Under the pieces are notes generated by a model. The model was not told where the DNA came from, ran no database searches, and worked only from the letters and a program-made list of their open reading frames with translations. DNA of 40,634 nt from Streptomyces griseoaurantiacus (GTDB lineage: Bacteria; Actinomycetota; Actinomycetes; Streptomycetales; Streptomycetaceae). Positions 15,086-25,360 of this stretch are shown here, piece after piece. The stretch is from NCBI GenBank assembly GCA_014656015.1, contig BNBP01000064.1, positions 1-40,634 on the forward strand, given 5' to 3'. Each line of letters opens with the position of its first letter. The stretch's first letter is position 1. Both the position numbers and the translations under genes were made by a program.

Positions 15086-15802
15086 TCACATTCCTCGTCG
15101 GGGAGCGCCGGACGTGCCGCTCTCGCGGCCGCCCGCGGCCACCTGCCGCAGATACGGGTTGGTGGCGCGCTCCTGGCCGATGGTCGTCTGGGGACCGTGC
15201 CCGGACAGCACCACGGTCGGGTCCTCGAGCGGCAGGCACACGCGGGCCAGCGACGCGAGCAACTCTTCCGTGTCACCGCCGGGCAGGTCGGTGCGTCCCA
15301 CGGAGCCGGCGAACAGCAGGTCGCCCGAGAAGAGGATCGGCGGGACGTCCGCCGCCTCGGGCAGCCCGAAGGTCACCGACCCCTTGGTATGGCCGGGCGC
15401 GTGGGCGACGGAGAACTCCAGGCCCGCCAGGGGCAGCGCGGCCCCGTCGGCCAGTTCCCTCACGTCCTCGGGTTCGCCCACGGTCAGCTCGCCCATGAGC
15501 TGCGCGCCGATGGAACGGCCGAGCGCCTTCTCGGGGTCGCCCATCATGTAGCGGTCCTCCGGGTGGATCCACGCCGGTACGTCGTGGGCGCCGCAGACGG
15601 GCACGACCGAGGCCACGTGGTCGATGTGGCCGTGGGTGAGGACGACGGCGACGGGCTTGAGCCGATGCTTGCGCAGCGCGTCCTCGACTCCCTGGGCGGC
15701 CTCGTGGCCCGGGTCGATGATCACGCACTCCTCACCGGCGGCGGGGGCCACGAGGTAGCAGTTCGTCCCCCAGGCACCGGCGGGAAATCCGGCAATGAGC
15801 AC
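15086..15802 (-). CDS. MBL-fold metallo-hydrolase, glyoxalase II-like
   Basis: A 238-aa zinc hydrolase of the metallo-beta-lactamase fold. The metal-binding HGHIDH motif is at residues 57-62, with further ligands in HAPGHTKGS, the SGDLLF aspartate and LSGHGPQT near the C-terminus. This layout matches hydroxyacylglutathione hydrolase-like proteins, but Streptomyces make mycothiol, not glutathione, so the natural thioester is unknown. The GTG 15802 start opens with LIAGFPAGAWGTNCYL, typical for the family. It precedes hisS by 13 nt, a pairing common in actinobacteria, and is divergent from the cyclophilin gene across a 222-nt intergenic region. Confidence 0.88.
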   Translation of the reverse strand: MLIAGFPAGAWGTNCYLVAPAAGEECVIIDPGHEAAQGVEDALRKHRLKPVAVVLTHGHIDHVASVVPVCGAHDVPAWIHPEDRYMMGDPEKALGRSIGAQLMGELTVGEPEDVRELADGAALPLAGLEFSVAHAPGHTKGSVTFGLPEAADVPPILFSGDLLFAGSVGRTDLPGGDTEELLASLARVCLPLEDPTVVLSGHGPQTTIGQERATNPYLRQVAAGGRESGTSGAPRRGM

Positions 15803-16024
15803 GTTCGTCCTTCGTGTCGTCTTCTGCCCGCTCTTGTCGTCGTACGGCCGGACATGGACGTCGTACTCGGACGGGCGGGCACCGGTCAGAGCCTACCGGC
15901 GCTGCCGTTTCCTCAGCGAACCCATATACGGTACGGGGCTACACGCAGACGGTCGGCCACATCACGCAGCCGGACCGGTCGACGCACGAGACGCTTCGTC
16001 CCAGACGCTTGAGGAGACAACACC

Positions 16025-16846
16025 GTGGTCAGCCAGGAACAGCGGCGGCGCCAGCTCGCCCGGGAGAAGTTCTTGCGGCAGCAGCAGCGGCGCACCGAGG
16101 CGCGCCGCCGCGCGAAGGTGCGCAACTCCGTGATCGCCTCGGTGCTGGGCGTCGTGATCATCGGCAGTGTGGCGCTGTACACGACCGGTGTCATGAAGGA
16201 CGACGACAAGAAGGAGAACGCGGGCGCGGAGGTGACGCCGAGCGCCTCCCCCACCACCAAGGCGCCGGACCCCTGCGAGAAGCCCGCCAAGGGCAAGGTC
16301 AAGCCGCTGAACTGGAAGAAGGAGCCGGCGGTCACCATCGACAAGTCGGCGGACTACACCATGAAGCTGGCCACGACGTGCGGTGACATAGACATCGCGC
16401 TGAAGGCGGCGGCCGCCCCGCACACGGTGAACTCCTTCGACTTCCTGGCGGGCAAGGGGTACTTCGACCACACCAAGTGCCACCGGCTCACCACCAACAG
16501 CATCTACGTGCTGCAGTGCGGCGACCCGACGGGCAGCGGCAGCGGCGGTCCGGGCTACACGATTCCGGACGAGAACCTGAAGGACAAGGTCCTCAAGAAG
16601 AACAGCTACCCGGCGGGCACGGTCGCGATGGCGAACACCGGCCAGAAGCACACCGGCGGCAGCCAGTTCTTCCTGGTCTACAAGGACAGCCCGCTGCCGC
16701 CCAGTTACACCCCGTTCGGCACGGTATCCGCCTCCGGCATGAAGGTGCTGAAGAAGATCGCCGATGCGGGTGAGAACACGGGCGCGGGCGACGGCGCCCC
16801 GAACGCGACCGTGGTGATCGACAAGGCCACCGTGACGAAATCCTGA
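16025..16846 (+). CDS. Membrane-anchored cyclophilin-type peptidyl-prolyl isomerase
   Basis: A 273-aa protein with a very basic N-terminus (residues 1-33, Gln/Arg-rich), a single membrane segment at about 36-56, a Lys/Thr/Pro linker, and a cyclophilin domain from about 105 to the end. The cyclophilin signatures GYFDHTKCHR, QCGDPTGSGSGGPGY and GGSQFFLVY are recognisable, including the catalytic Arg after CH. The anchor and basic head predict that the isomerase faces the cell-wall side, probably to fold secreted proteins. The GTG 16025 start has a GAGGAGA site 7-13 nt upstream. No gene for a partner is adjacent, but the sec genes lie in the same window. Confidence 0.9.
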   Translation: MVSQEQRRRQLAREKFLRQQQRRTEARRRAKVRNSVIASVLGVVIIGSVALYTTGVMKDDDKKENAGAEVTPSASPTTKAPDPCEKPAKGKVKPLNWKKEPAVTIDKSADYTMKLATTCGDIDIALKAAAAPHTVNSFDFLAGKGYFDHTKCHRLTTNSIYVLQCGDPTGSGSGGPGYTIPDENLKDKVLKKNSYPAGTVAMANTGQKHTGGSQFFLVYKDSPLPPSYTPFGTVSASGMKVLKKIADAGENTGAGDGAPNATVVIDKATVTKS

Positions 16847-16879
16847 CCGTCAACTGCGTAATTTCGGTCGTGCGGGATG

Positions 16880-16909
16880 CGGACAGCCGCCCCGCCGGTC
16901 GCCTAGATT
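16880..16909 (+). promoter_or_regulatory. Candidate promoter for the DUF349 gene
   Basis: CGGACA (16880-16885) and TAGATT (16904-16909) are separated by 18 nt, a fair match to a housekeeping promoter. The start codon lies about 70 nt downstream. Confidence 0.45.
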
Positions 16910-16981
16910 GGCCGTGACGAAACTGTGGACGATGCCCGGGGGTGTACCGCTCCCCCGCGCGCATCATGTGGAGGAGGCGCT

Positions 16982-18211
16982 GTGAGCAGCGACCCGTGGG
17001 GCCGCGTCGACGAGACGGGGACCGTGTACGTGCGTACGGCCGAGGGCGAGCAGGTCGTCGGTTCCTGGCAGGCCGGCTCCCCCGAGGAGGCGCTGGCCTA
17101 TTTCGAGCGCAAGTACGAGGGCCTGGTTGTCGAGATCGGCCTCCTCGAACGGCGGGTGCGGACGACCGACCTGTCCGCGAAGGACGCCCAGGCCGCGATC
17201 GGCCACCTGCGGGAGCAGGTGGACGCGCACCACGCGGTCGGCGATCTGCAGGCCCTCCGCGACCGGCTGGACAAGCTGGTCGCGACCGTCGAGTCGCGCC
17301 GCGAGGAGCGCAAGGCGCAGCGGGCGAAGCAGTCCGACGAGGCGCGGCACGCCAAGGAGGCGCTGGTCGCCGAGGCCGAGGAGCTGGCCGGGTCCGAGCA
17401 GTGGCGCTCGGCCGGTGAGCGGCTGCGGGCGCTGGTGGACACCTGGAAGGGGCTGCCGCGGCTGGACCGCAAGTCGGACGACGAGCTGTGGCACCGCTTC
17501 TCGCACGCCCGTTCGGCGTTCTCCAAGCGCCGCAAGGCGCACTTCGCGCACCTGGACGCGCAGCGCGAGGACGCCCGCAGGATCAAGGAGCGGCTGGTCT
17601 CGGAGGCCGAGGCGCTGTCGGGTTCGACCGACTGGGGTCCGACGGCCGCGCGCTACCGCGAGCTCATGACGGAGTGGAAGGCAGCGGGCCGCGCCCAGCG
17701 CGAGCACGAGGACGACCTGTGGAACCGTTTCCGCGGGGCGCAGGACGTCTTCTTCGCCGCCCGCGGCTCGGTCTTCGCCGAGCGGGACGCCGAGCAGGCC
17801 GAGAACCTCAAGCTCAAGGAGGAGCTGGCCGAGGAGGCGGAGAGGCTGCTGCCGATCGGCGACCTCAAGGCGGCGCGGGCGGCGTTCCGGTCCATCAACG
17901 AGCGCTGGGAGGCCATCGGCCATGTGCCGAGGGACGCCCGGCCCCGGGTCGAGGGACGGATGCACACGGTCGACCGGGCGCTGCAGGAGGCCGAGGAGGC
18001 CGAGTGGCGCCGCACCAACCCCGAGGCGCGGGCGCGGGCGGAGGGGCTGACGGGTCAGCTCCAGGCCGCCGTGGACAAGCTGAAGGGGCAGATCGAGCAG
18101 GCCAGGGCGCAGGGCAACAACGCGAAGGCGGACAAGCTGGAGCGTGAGCTCGAGGGACGCCAGGCGCTGCTGGACCAGGCCCTGAAGGGGCTGCAGGAGT
18201 TCGGCGGCTGA
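16982..18211 (+). CDS. DUF349 domain coiled-coil protein
   Basis: A 409-aa protein of unknown function, rich in Glu, Lys, Arg and Ala, with repeated DUF349 units. Each unit shows a spaced pattern of tryptophan and arginine, such as WKGLPRLDRKSDDELWHRF at about 157-175, WKAAGRAQREHEDDLWNRF at about 230-248 and WEAIGHVPRDARPRVEGR near 310. The C-terminus is a long charged coiled coil. DUF349 proteins are sometimes linked to stress or stationary phase, but no activity is established. GTG 16982 has a strong GGAGGAGG site 4 nt upstream; upstream in-frame starts were rejected. It converges with rel at a shared terminator. Confidence 0.88.
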   Translation: MSSDPWGRVDETGTVYVRTAEGEQVVGSWQAGSPEEALAYFERKYEGLVVEIGLLERRVRTTDLSAKDAQAAIGHLREQVDAHHAVGDLQALRDRLDKLVATVESRREERKAQRAKQSDEARHAKEALVAEAEELAGSEQWRSAGERLRALVDTWKGLPRLDRKSDDELWHRFSHARSAFSKRRKAHFAHLDAQREDARRIKERLVSEAEALSGSTDWGPTAARYRELMTEWKAAGRAQREHEDDLWNRFRGAQDVFFAARGSVFAERDAEQAENLKLKEELAEEAERLLPIGDLKAARAAFRSINERWEAIGHVPRDARPRVEGRMHTVDRALQEAEEAEWRRTNPEARARAEGLTGQLQAAVDKLKGQIEQARAQGNNAKADKLERELEGRQALLDQALKGLQEFGG

Positions 18212-18234
18212 GCCGCCCGCGGCGATGACCGTGT

Positions 18235-18265
18235 CCGCCCCCGGTGCCTGGTGCACCGGGGGCGG
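18235..18265. terminator. Bidirectional terminator between DUF349 gene and rel
   Basis: A perfect 13-bp stem (18235-18247 with 18253-18265) closes a 5-nt loop, in the 84-nt gap between convergent genes. It can end transcripts from both sides. Confidence 0.85.
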
Positions 18266-18295
18266 TTGCGTGTGCGGGGCCCGCGTCGGGGATGC

Positions 18296-20821
<2,526 letters not shown>

Positions 20822-20872
20822 GAGGACTCCTCGTGCGCGATCCGGGTCCCCCGGCAGGCTCCGGAGACCCCA

Positions 20873-20929
20873 TGGTAGCGATCCCGGGCCGTGGGCTCCC
20901 GGTCAGGCGGCGGAGACGGGACGCTACCA
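20873..20929. repeat. Inverted repeat in the rel upstream region
   Basis: TGGTAGCG (20873-20880) and CGCTACCA (20922-20929) form an 8-bp perfect inverted repeat with a 41-nt spacer, starting about 50 nt before the rel start. It may be an operator pair or chance. Confidence 0.3.
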
Positions 20930-20938
20930 GCGAAACAC

Positions 20939-20975
20939 ACGGGGCGGGCGCCGGATTCCTCCGGGCCCGCCCCGT
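20939..20975 (-). terminator. Terminator after apt
   Basis: An 11-bp outer stem (20939-20949 with 20965-20975) encloses a second 5-bp stem (20951-20955 with 20960-20964). The hairpin begins 26 nt past the apt stop and, read on the minus strand, is followed by GTGTGTTT. It ends the yajC-secD-secF-apt unit. Confidence 0.85.
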
Positions 20976-21001
20976 TCTGTCACGACCTGCGTCCTGCCGG
21001 G

Positions 21002-21550
21002 TCAGACCTGCAGCAACGCCTCCAGCGGGGCGCCGTCGAGGGCCGGCTCCAGGCGGGCCCGGCCGCCCAGGAAACCGAGCTCCATCAGCACCGCGACCCC
21101 GGCGACCTCGGCGCCCGCGCGCCGGACCAGCGCCAGCGAGGCCTCGGCGGTGCCGCCGGTGGCGAGCACGTCGTCGATGACCATGACGCGGTCCCCGGCG
21201 CTCAGGTCCTCGGCGTGCACCTCGATCTCGGCGGAGCCGTACTCCAGGTCGTAGGCCTGCCGCAGGGTGGCCCCGGGGAGCTTGCCCGCCTTGCGCACCG
21301 GGATGAAGCCGACGCCGGCCCGGAGCGCGGCGGGGGCGCCCAGGATGAAGCCGCGGGCCTCCAGGCCGACGATCTTCGTGGCGCCGTGCCGCACGGTCAG
21401 TTCCGCGAGGGCGTCGGTGAGCGCGGTGAACGCGGCCGGGTCGGCGAGCAGTGGGGTGATGTCCTTGAACACCACGCCCGGCTCCGGGTAGTCCTCGACG
21501 TCCCGGATGCGGCTCAGCAGCAGCGCCGTGATGTCGGTCAGCTCGCTCAT
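21002..21550 (-). CDS. apt: Adenine phosphoribosyltransferase
   Basis: APT salvages adenine to AMP with PRPP. The protein is 182 aa, the usual size. The PRPP-binding motif VMVIDDVLATGGTAEA is at about residues 121-136, and the N-terminal hood includes PEPGVVFKDITPLL and the GLEARGF segment. ATG 21550 overlaps the secF stop (ATGA), so apt is translationally coupled to secF. The secD-secF-apt-rel gene order is conserved in actinobacteria; how a salvage enzyme relates to protein export is not known. A purine-nucleotide link with neighbouring Rel is possible but not shown. Confidence 0.95.
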   Translation of the reverse strand: MSELTDITALLLSRIRDVEDYPEPGVVFKDITPLLADPAAFTALTDALAELTVRHGATKIVGLEARGFILGAPAALRAGVGFIPVRKAGKLPGATLRQAYDLEYGSAEIEVHAEDLSAGDRVMVIDDVLATGGTAEASLALVRRAGAEVAGVAVLMELGFLGGRARLEPALDGAPLEALLQV

Positions 21551-22704
21551 CGGCGCTTCCCCGAGGGCCGGCCGCGACCGCGGTTGCGGGAGGACGGCTG
21601 GGTGCGCGGGCCGGAGGACGTGGCACCGGTGCCGGAGCGCGGACGGGGGCCGACGACGGCCGGGGTGGCGTCCTCGGAGTCCGCGGAGTCCTCGGAGTAA
21701 CCGCCCTCGGAGCCGGCGCCGGTGTGCCCGTCGTCCGCGGCCTGGGCCCGCTTGGCGCGGACCCGCTTGGCGAGCGCCCTCATCGCCGGCTCGCGCTCCT
21801 TGAGGTCGGCGACGAGCGGGGTGGCGATGAAGATCGAGGAGTACGCGCCGGCCGCGAGACCCACGAACAGCGACAGCGAGATGTCGTTGAGCGTGCCCGC
21901 GCCGAGGAAGCCGCCGCCGATGAAGAGCAGTCCGGCCACCGGGAGCAGGGCGACCACCGTGGTGTTGATGGACCGGACCAGGGTGCCGTTGATCGAGCGG
22001 TTGGCGACCTCGCTGTAGGTCCAGCGGGTCTGTTTGGTGAGGTCCTTCGTCTGCTCCTTGAGGCTGTCGAAGACGACGACCGTGTCGTAGAGCGAGTAAC
22101 CGAGGATCGTCAGCAGACCGATGACCGTACCGGGCGTGACCTCGAAGCCGACGAGGGCGTAGATGCCGGTGGTGATGGTGATGTCGTGGATCAGGGCGAC
22201 GAGGGCGGCGACGGCCATCCGCCACTCGAAGGCGATGGCCAGGTAGATCACGACCAGCACCATGAAGATCGCCAGGCCCTCCCAGGCCTTGTTGGCGATC
22301 TGCTCACCCCAGCTGGGACCGACGAGATCGGCGTTGATGTTCTCCGTGTCGATCTTCATGTCCTTGGCGAGGGCGGCCTTGATCTCGTCGGACTTCGACG
22401 TGTCCAGACCGGCGACCTGGATGCGCAGGCCGCCCGTGCCGAGCTTCTGCACGACCGCCTCGTGGCCGGCCGCTTCCTCCGCGTACGTCTCGGCCTGGGA
22501 GACCGAGACGCTCGTCTTCGGGGTGGTGAAGACCGCGCCGCCCTGGAAGTCGATGCCCATGTTGAGGCCGCGGACCGCGAGACCGACGATCGCGGTGATC
22601 GTGATCAGGATCGAGACGCCGTACCAGATCTTGCGGTGGCCGACGAAGTCGTAACCGACCTCGCCGCGGTGGAGCCGGGCACCGAGATTGCCGAGCTTCG
22701 ACAT
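21547..22704 (-). CDS. secF: Protein translocase subunit SecF
   Basis: SecF, with SecD, uses the proton motive force to assist Sec-dependent export. The protein is 385 aa. It shows one N-terminal membrane segment (about 30-48), the conserved GIDFQGGAV block, an extracytoplasmic P1-type domain, and five C-terminal membrane segments including VIGLLTILGYSLYDTVVVFD and TLNDISLSLFVGLAAG. The C-terminal cytoplasmic tail (about 305-385) is unusually long, Ser/Asp/Arg-rich and disordered. ATG 22704 begins 3 nt after the secD stop. The start of apt overlaps the end. Confidence 0.96.
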   Translation of the reverse strand: MSKLGNLGARLHRGEVGYDFVGHRKIWYGVSILITITAIVGLAVRGLNMGIDFQGGAVFTTPKTSVSVSQAETYAEEAAGHEAVVQKLGTGGLRIQVAGLDTSKSDEIKAALAKDMKIDTENINADLVGPSWGEQIANKAWEGLAIFMVLVVIYLAIAFEWRMAVAALVALIHDITITTGIYALVGFEVTPGTVIGLLTILGYSLYDTVVVFDSLKEQTKDLTKQTRWTYSEVANRSINGTLVRSINTTVVALLPVAGLLFIGGGFLGAGTLNDISLSLFVGLAAGAYSSIFIATPLVADLKEREPAMRALAKRVRAKRAQAADDGHTGAGSEGGYSEDSADSEDATPAVVGPRPRSGTGATSSGPRTQPSSRNRGRGRPSGKRR

Positions 22705-22707
22705 GTC

Positions 22708-24483
22708 TCACGCCTCCTTCGGGTCGACGGGGCCCGCGGCAGGACCGGAGGGACGACGGGTGCGCCGCAGGGGCGGCTTCGCGCCGAGGCGCTTGGGGTC
22801 GAGACCGGACCAGCTGTGGCCGTCGTGGAAGAAGCGGCGGCGGGCGAGGATCGTCATCAGCGGCTTGGTGAAGAGGAAGACGACGACCACGTCGAGCAGG
22901 GTGGTCAGGCCGAGGGTGAAGGCGAAGCCCTGGACCTTGCCGACGGTGACGACGAACAGCACCGCAGCGGCGAGGAACGACACGAAGTCGGAGACCAGGA
23001 TGGTGCGCCGGGCGCGGGGCCAGGCTCGTTCGACGGCGGGGCGCAGGGTGCGGCCCTCGCGGATCTCGTCCCGGATGCGTTCGAAGAACACGATGAACGA
23101 GTCCGCCGTGATGCCGATCGCGACGATGGCACCGCAGACCGCCGGCAGGTTGAGCGCGAAGCCGATGGTCGGGCCCAGCAGCGACATGATCACGTAGGTG
23201 AGGGTCGCAGAGACCAGCAGCGAGGCGATGGCGATGAGCGACAGGCCCCGGTAGTACGCGACCAGGTAGATGATGACCAGCGCCAGGCCGATCGCGCCGG
23301 CGATGAGACCGGCGTGCAGCTGCTCACCGCCGAGCGCGGCGGTGACGGTGGTGACGCTCTGCTCCTCGAAGGAGAGGGGCAGGGCACCGTAGGACAGCAT
23401 GTTGGAGAGGCCCTGGGCCTCCTCCTGGGTGAAGCTGCCGGAGATCTCCGCGTTGCCGCCGGTGATGGACTGCTGCACGAAGGGGCTGGAGACGACCTCG
23501 CCGTCCAGCACGATGCCGAACTCGTTCTGCGGCTGCTGCTTCTGGGCCAGCTGACCGGTGATGTCGGCGAACTTCTTGGAGCCGCTGCCGGTGAAGGTCA
23601 TCTGGACCTGCCAGCCGGAGGCGCCCTGGGTGTCGAAGACGGCCTGGGCCTTCTTGACCTCGGTGCCGTCCACGGCCGCCGGGCCGAGCAGGTACTTGAA
23701 CCAGACGCCCTGGTTCTTGCCGCAGCCGACGGTGGAGTCGCCGGGCTTGGCGTTGTCACCGGCGGCGGCGCGGTCGGAGGGCTTGCTGCAGTCGAGCGCG
23801 GCGTACTGGGCCTGCAGCTTGTTGTCGTCGTCCGAGGCGCCGGTGCTGGAGGACTTCTTGCCGCCGGCCGAGGAGGACGGGCTGGCGTCCGCCTTCAGCG
23901 CGCCGGTGACCGCACGGCCCTGGGAGGTGGCGGTGGACGACGGGGACGAGGACGTCTTGTCCTTGGAGTCCTTGGACTCCTTGGAGTCCGGCGCGTCGAC
24001 CTTGGCCGAGGAGGAGCCGCTGGGCGAGGCGCCCGGGGACTCGCTCGAGGAGGTGCTCGGCGAGGCGTTGGCGGCGGGGCCGCTGGCCTCGGTGGCGAGG
24101 ACCGGGCGGAAGTACAGCTTCGCGGTGGTGCCGACCTGCTCGCGGGCCTCCTTGGAGTTGGTGCCCTTGGGGATGTTGACGATGATGTTGTCGTTCCCCT
24201 GGGTCTGCACCTCCGCCTCGGAGACGCCGAGACCGTTGACACGGCGGTTCATGATCTCGACCGCGGTGTCCATGTTGGCCTTGTTGATCGCGGACCCTTG
24301 GTCGGCCTTCGCCTTCAGCGTGATGCTGGTGCCGCCGGCGAGGTCGATGCCGAGACGCGGAGTCGTGTGTCCCGAGGCGAACATTCCCCCGGTGAGCGCC
24401 ACGATGGCGATCAGGATCAGGGCCAGGGCGCGCCACGGCTTGCTCTGGGCACTCGCGCTCCGGCCCTTTTTCGGTGCTGCCAC
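22708..24483 (-). CDS. secD: Protein translocase subunit SecD with Ser-rich insertion
   Basis: SecD acts with SecF and YajC in late steps of protein export. The protein is 591 aa. A membrane segment spans about 18-36, then GIDLAGG at 45-51, the extracytoplasmic region, and five C-terminal membrane segments starting near residue 395, with GLSLIAIASLLVSATLTYVIMSLLG and GIVAIGITADSF-like blocks. Residues 131-221 form a Ser/Ala/Asp/Lys-rich low-complexity stretch inside the P1 region, absent from E. coli SecD. GTG 24483 is used because the frame has no earlier start with good context. It is 136 nt downstream of yajC. Confidence 0.96.
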   Translation of the reverse strand: MAAPKKGRSASAQSKPWRALALILIAIVALTGGMFASGHTTPRLGIDLAGGTSITLKAKADQGSAINKANMDTAVEIMNRRVNGLGVSEAEVQTQGNDNIIVNIPKGTNSKEAREQVGTTAKLYFRPVLATEASGPAANASPSTSSSESPGASPSGSSSAKVDAPDSKESKDSKDKTSSSPSSTATSQGRAVTGALKADASPSSSAGGKKSSSTGASDDDNKLQAQYAALDCSKPSDRAAAGDNAKPGDSTVGCGKNQGVWFKYLLGPAAVDGTEVKKAQAVFDTQGASGWQVQMTFTGSGSKKFADITGQLAQKQQPQNEFGIVLDGEVVSSPFVQQSITGGNAEISGSFTQEEAQGLSNMLSYGALPLSFEEQSVTTVTAALGGEQLHAGLIAGAIGLALVIIYLVAYYRGLSLIAIASLLVSATLTYVIMSLLGPTIGFALNLPAVCGAIVAIGITADSFIVFFERIRDEIREGRTLRPAVERAWPRARRTILVSDFVSFLAAAVLFVVTVGKVQGFAFTLGLTTLLDVVVVFLFTKPLMTILARRRFFHDGHSWSGLDPKRLGAKPPLRRTRRPSGPAAGPVDPKEA

Positions 24484-24619
24484 CTTCTGTTACTCCCTCT
24501 CGGGCCGTTCGCGCGCGGGGTCGGCGCAGGACGGCCTGCCATGGTGTCGGGATTCCGTGCGTCGCCGCACACCCCGGTCGCCGCGCGGCCCGAGCCGGTC
24601 GCGCCGCGCTCCGGGGCGG

Positions 24620-25138
24620 CTACTTCGCGTCGGCCTCGCCGTCGGTCTTCTTCGGCTCCGCATCGTCGGCCTTGGTGGCGCCGGCGTCCGCCGGGACGTC
24701 CTCGCTGTCGGCGGCGGGCTCGGCGTCCTTCTTGCCGAGGTCCACGGGCTGCTCGTCGGAGGCGTCGGTCACGGCGTCGGCGGCGGGCTCGTCGGTCTCG
24801 GTGAGGGAGGAGGCGTCGTCCGGCACGATGCTGCCGTCGGCCTTCAGGTCGTGCTCGACGCCGTGCACGATGCGGTTGTACTCGTCGTCGGTGAGGACGG
24901 CGCCGATCGCGTTCTTCGCGAAGAGGAGGTCCACGCCCGGGCCCGCGTCGACAAGGACGGTGTCGTCGTTGACCTCCTTGACCGTCGCGTACATGCCCCC
25001 GATCGTGCGGACGCCGGAGCCGGGCTGCATGTCGTTCCGCATCTGCGCGGCCTGCTGCTGCTTTCGCTTGGCCGATCGGGTCATCAGGAGCATGGCCCCG
25101 ATGAGCACGATGAACGGGAGAAGGGTCACGATATTCAC
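24620..25138 (-). CDS. yajC: Preprotein translocase subunit YajC
   Basis: YajC is a small membrane accessory to the SecDF complex. The protein is 172 aa. Residues 3-20 are a single membrane segment, followed by a basic RSAKRKQQQAAQM stretch, the conserved MQPGSGVRTIGGMYATV core, and a long acidic tail (about 107-172) of Asp, Glu, Ala and Lys, which is longer than E. coli YajC (110 aa) as usual in actinobacteria. GTG 25138 gives the typical VNIVTLLPFIVL start, with AAGGAAA about 11 nt upstream. The gene follows a promoter and two leader hairpins and heads the yajC-secD-secF-apt unit. Confidence 0.95.
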   Translation of the reverse strand: MNIVTLLPFIVLIGAMLLMTRSAKRKQQQAAQMRNDMQPGSGVRTIGGMYATVKEVNDDTVLVDAGPGVDLLFAKNAIGAVLTDDEYNRIVHGVEHDLKADGSIVPDDASSLTETDEPAADAVTDASDEQPVDLGKKDAEPAADSEDVPADAGATKADDAEPKKTDGEADAK

Positions 25139-25161
25139 GGGACGGAGTTTCCTTCGCACGA

Positions 25162-25218
25162 CCGCCCGGAAGGGCGGCCTGTCGGATGGGGGTGGTCGGC
25201 GCCGCCCACAAGGGCGGC
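25162..25218 (-). repeat. Twin hairpins in the yajC leader
   Basis: Two stem-loops with related stems, GCCGCCC/GGGCGGC (25201-25218, 4-nt loop) and CCGCCC/GGGCGG (25162-25177, 4-nt loop), lie between the candidate yajC promoter and its ribosome-binding site. Confidence 0.5.
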
Positions 25219-25226
25219 ATCGGCGG

Positions 25227-25256
25227 AGTCTAAGGGAGTCCGCACGCCAGGAACAA
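25227..25256 (-). promoter_or_regulatory. Candidate promoter of yajC-secD-secF-apt
   Basis: Reading towards yajC, TTGTTC (25256-25251) and TAGACT (25232-25227) are spaced by 18 nt. The -10 fits TAnnnT and the -35 keeps the TTG. Confidence 0.55.
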
Positions 25257-25293
25257 CGCCCAGCATGGCACCCGGGTTCCTGCCGGGGCGAGT

Positions 25294-25353
25294 ACCGGTG
25301 CGTCACACTCCGGCGTCGGACACCCTCCGGCGGGCCGCGGCGGACGCACCGGT
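25294..25353 (-). terminator. Terminator after ruvB
   Basis: A perfect 11-bp inverted repeat ACCGGTGCGTC/GACGCACCGGT (25294-25304 with 25343-25353) starts 8 nt past the ruvB stop and encloses 38 nt that can fold further. It ends ruvCAB ahead of the yajC promoter. Confidence 0.6.
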
Positions 25354-25360
25354 GGGGGTT

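Noticed and set aside
15803..16024. TACGGT and TAGGCT boxes as promoters for the divergent MBL and cyclophilin genes.
   Set aside because: Neither has a recognisable -35 at proper spacing.
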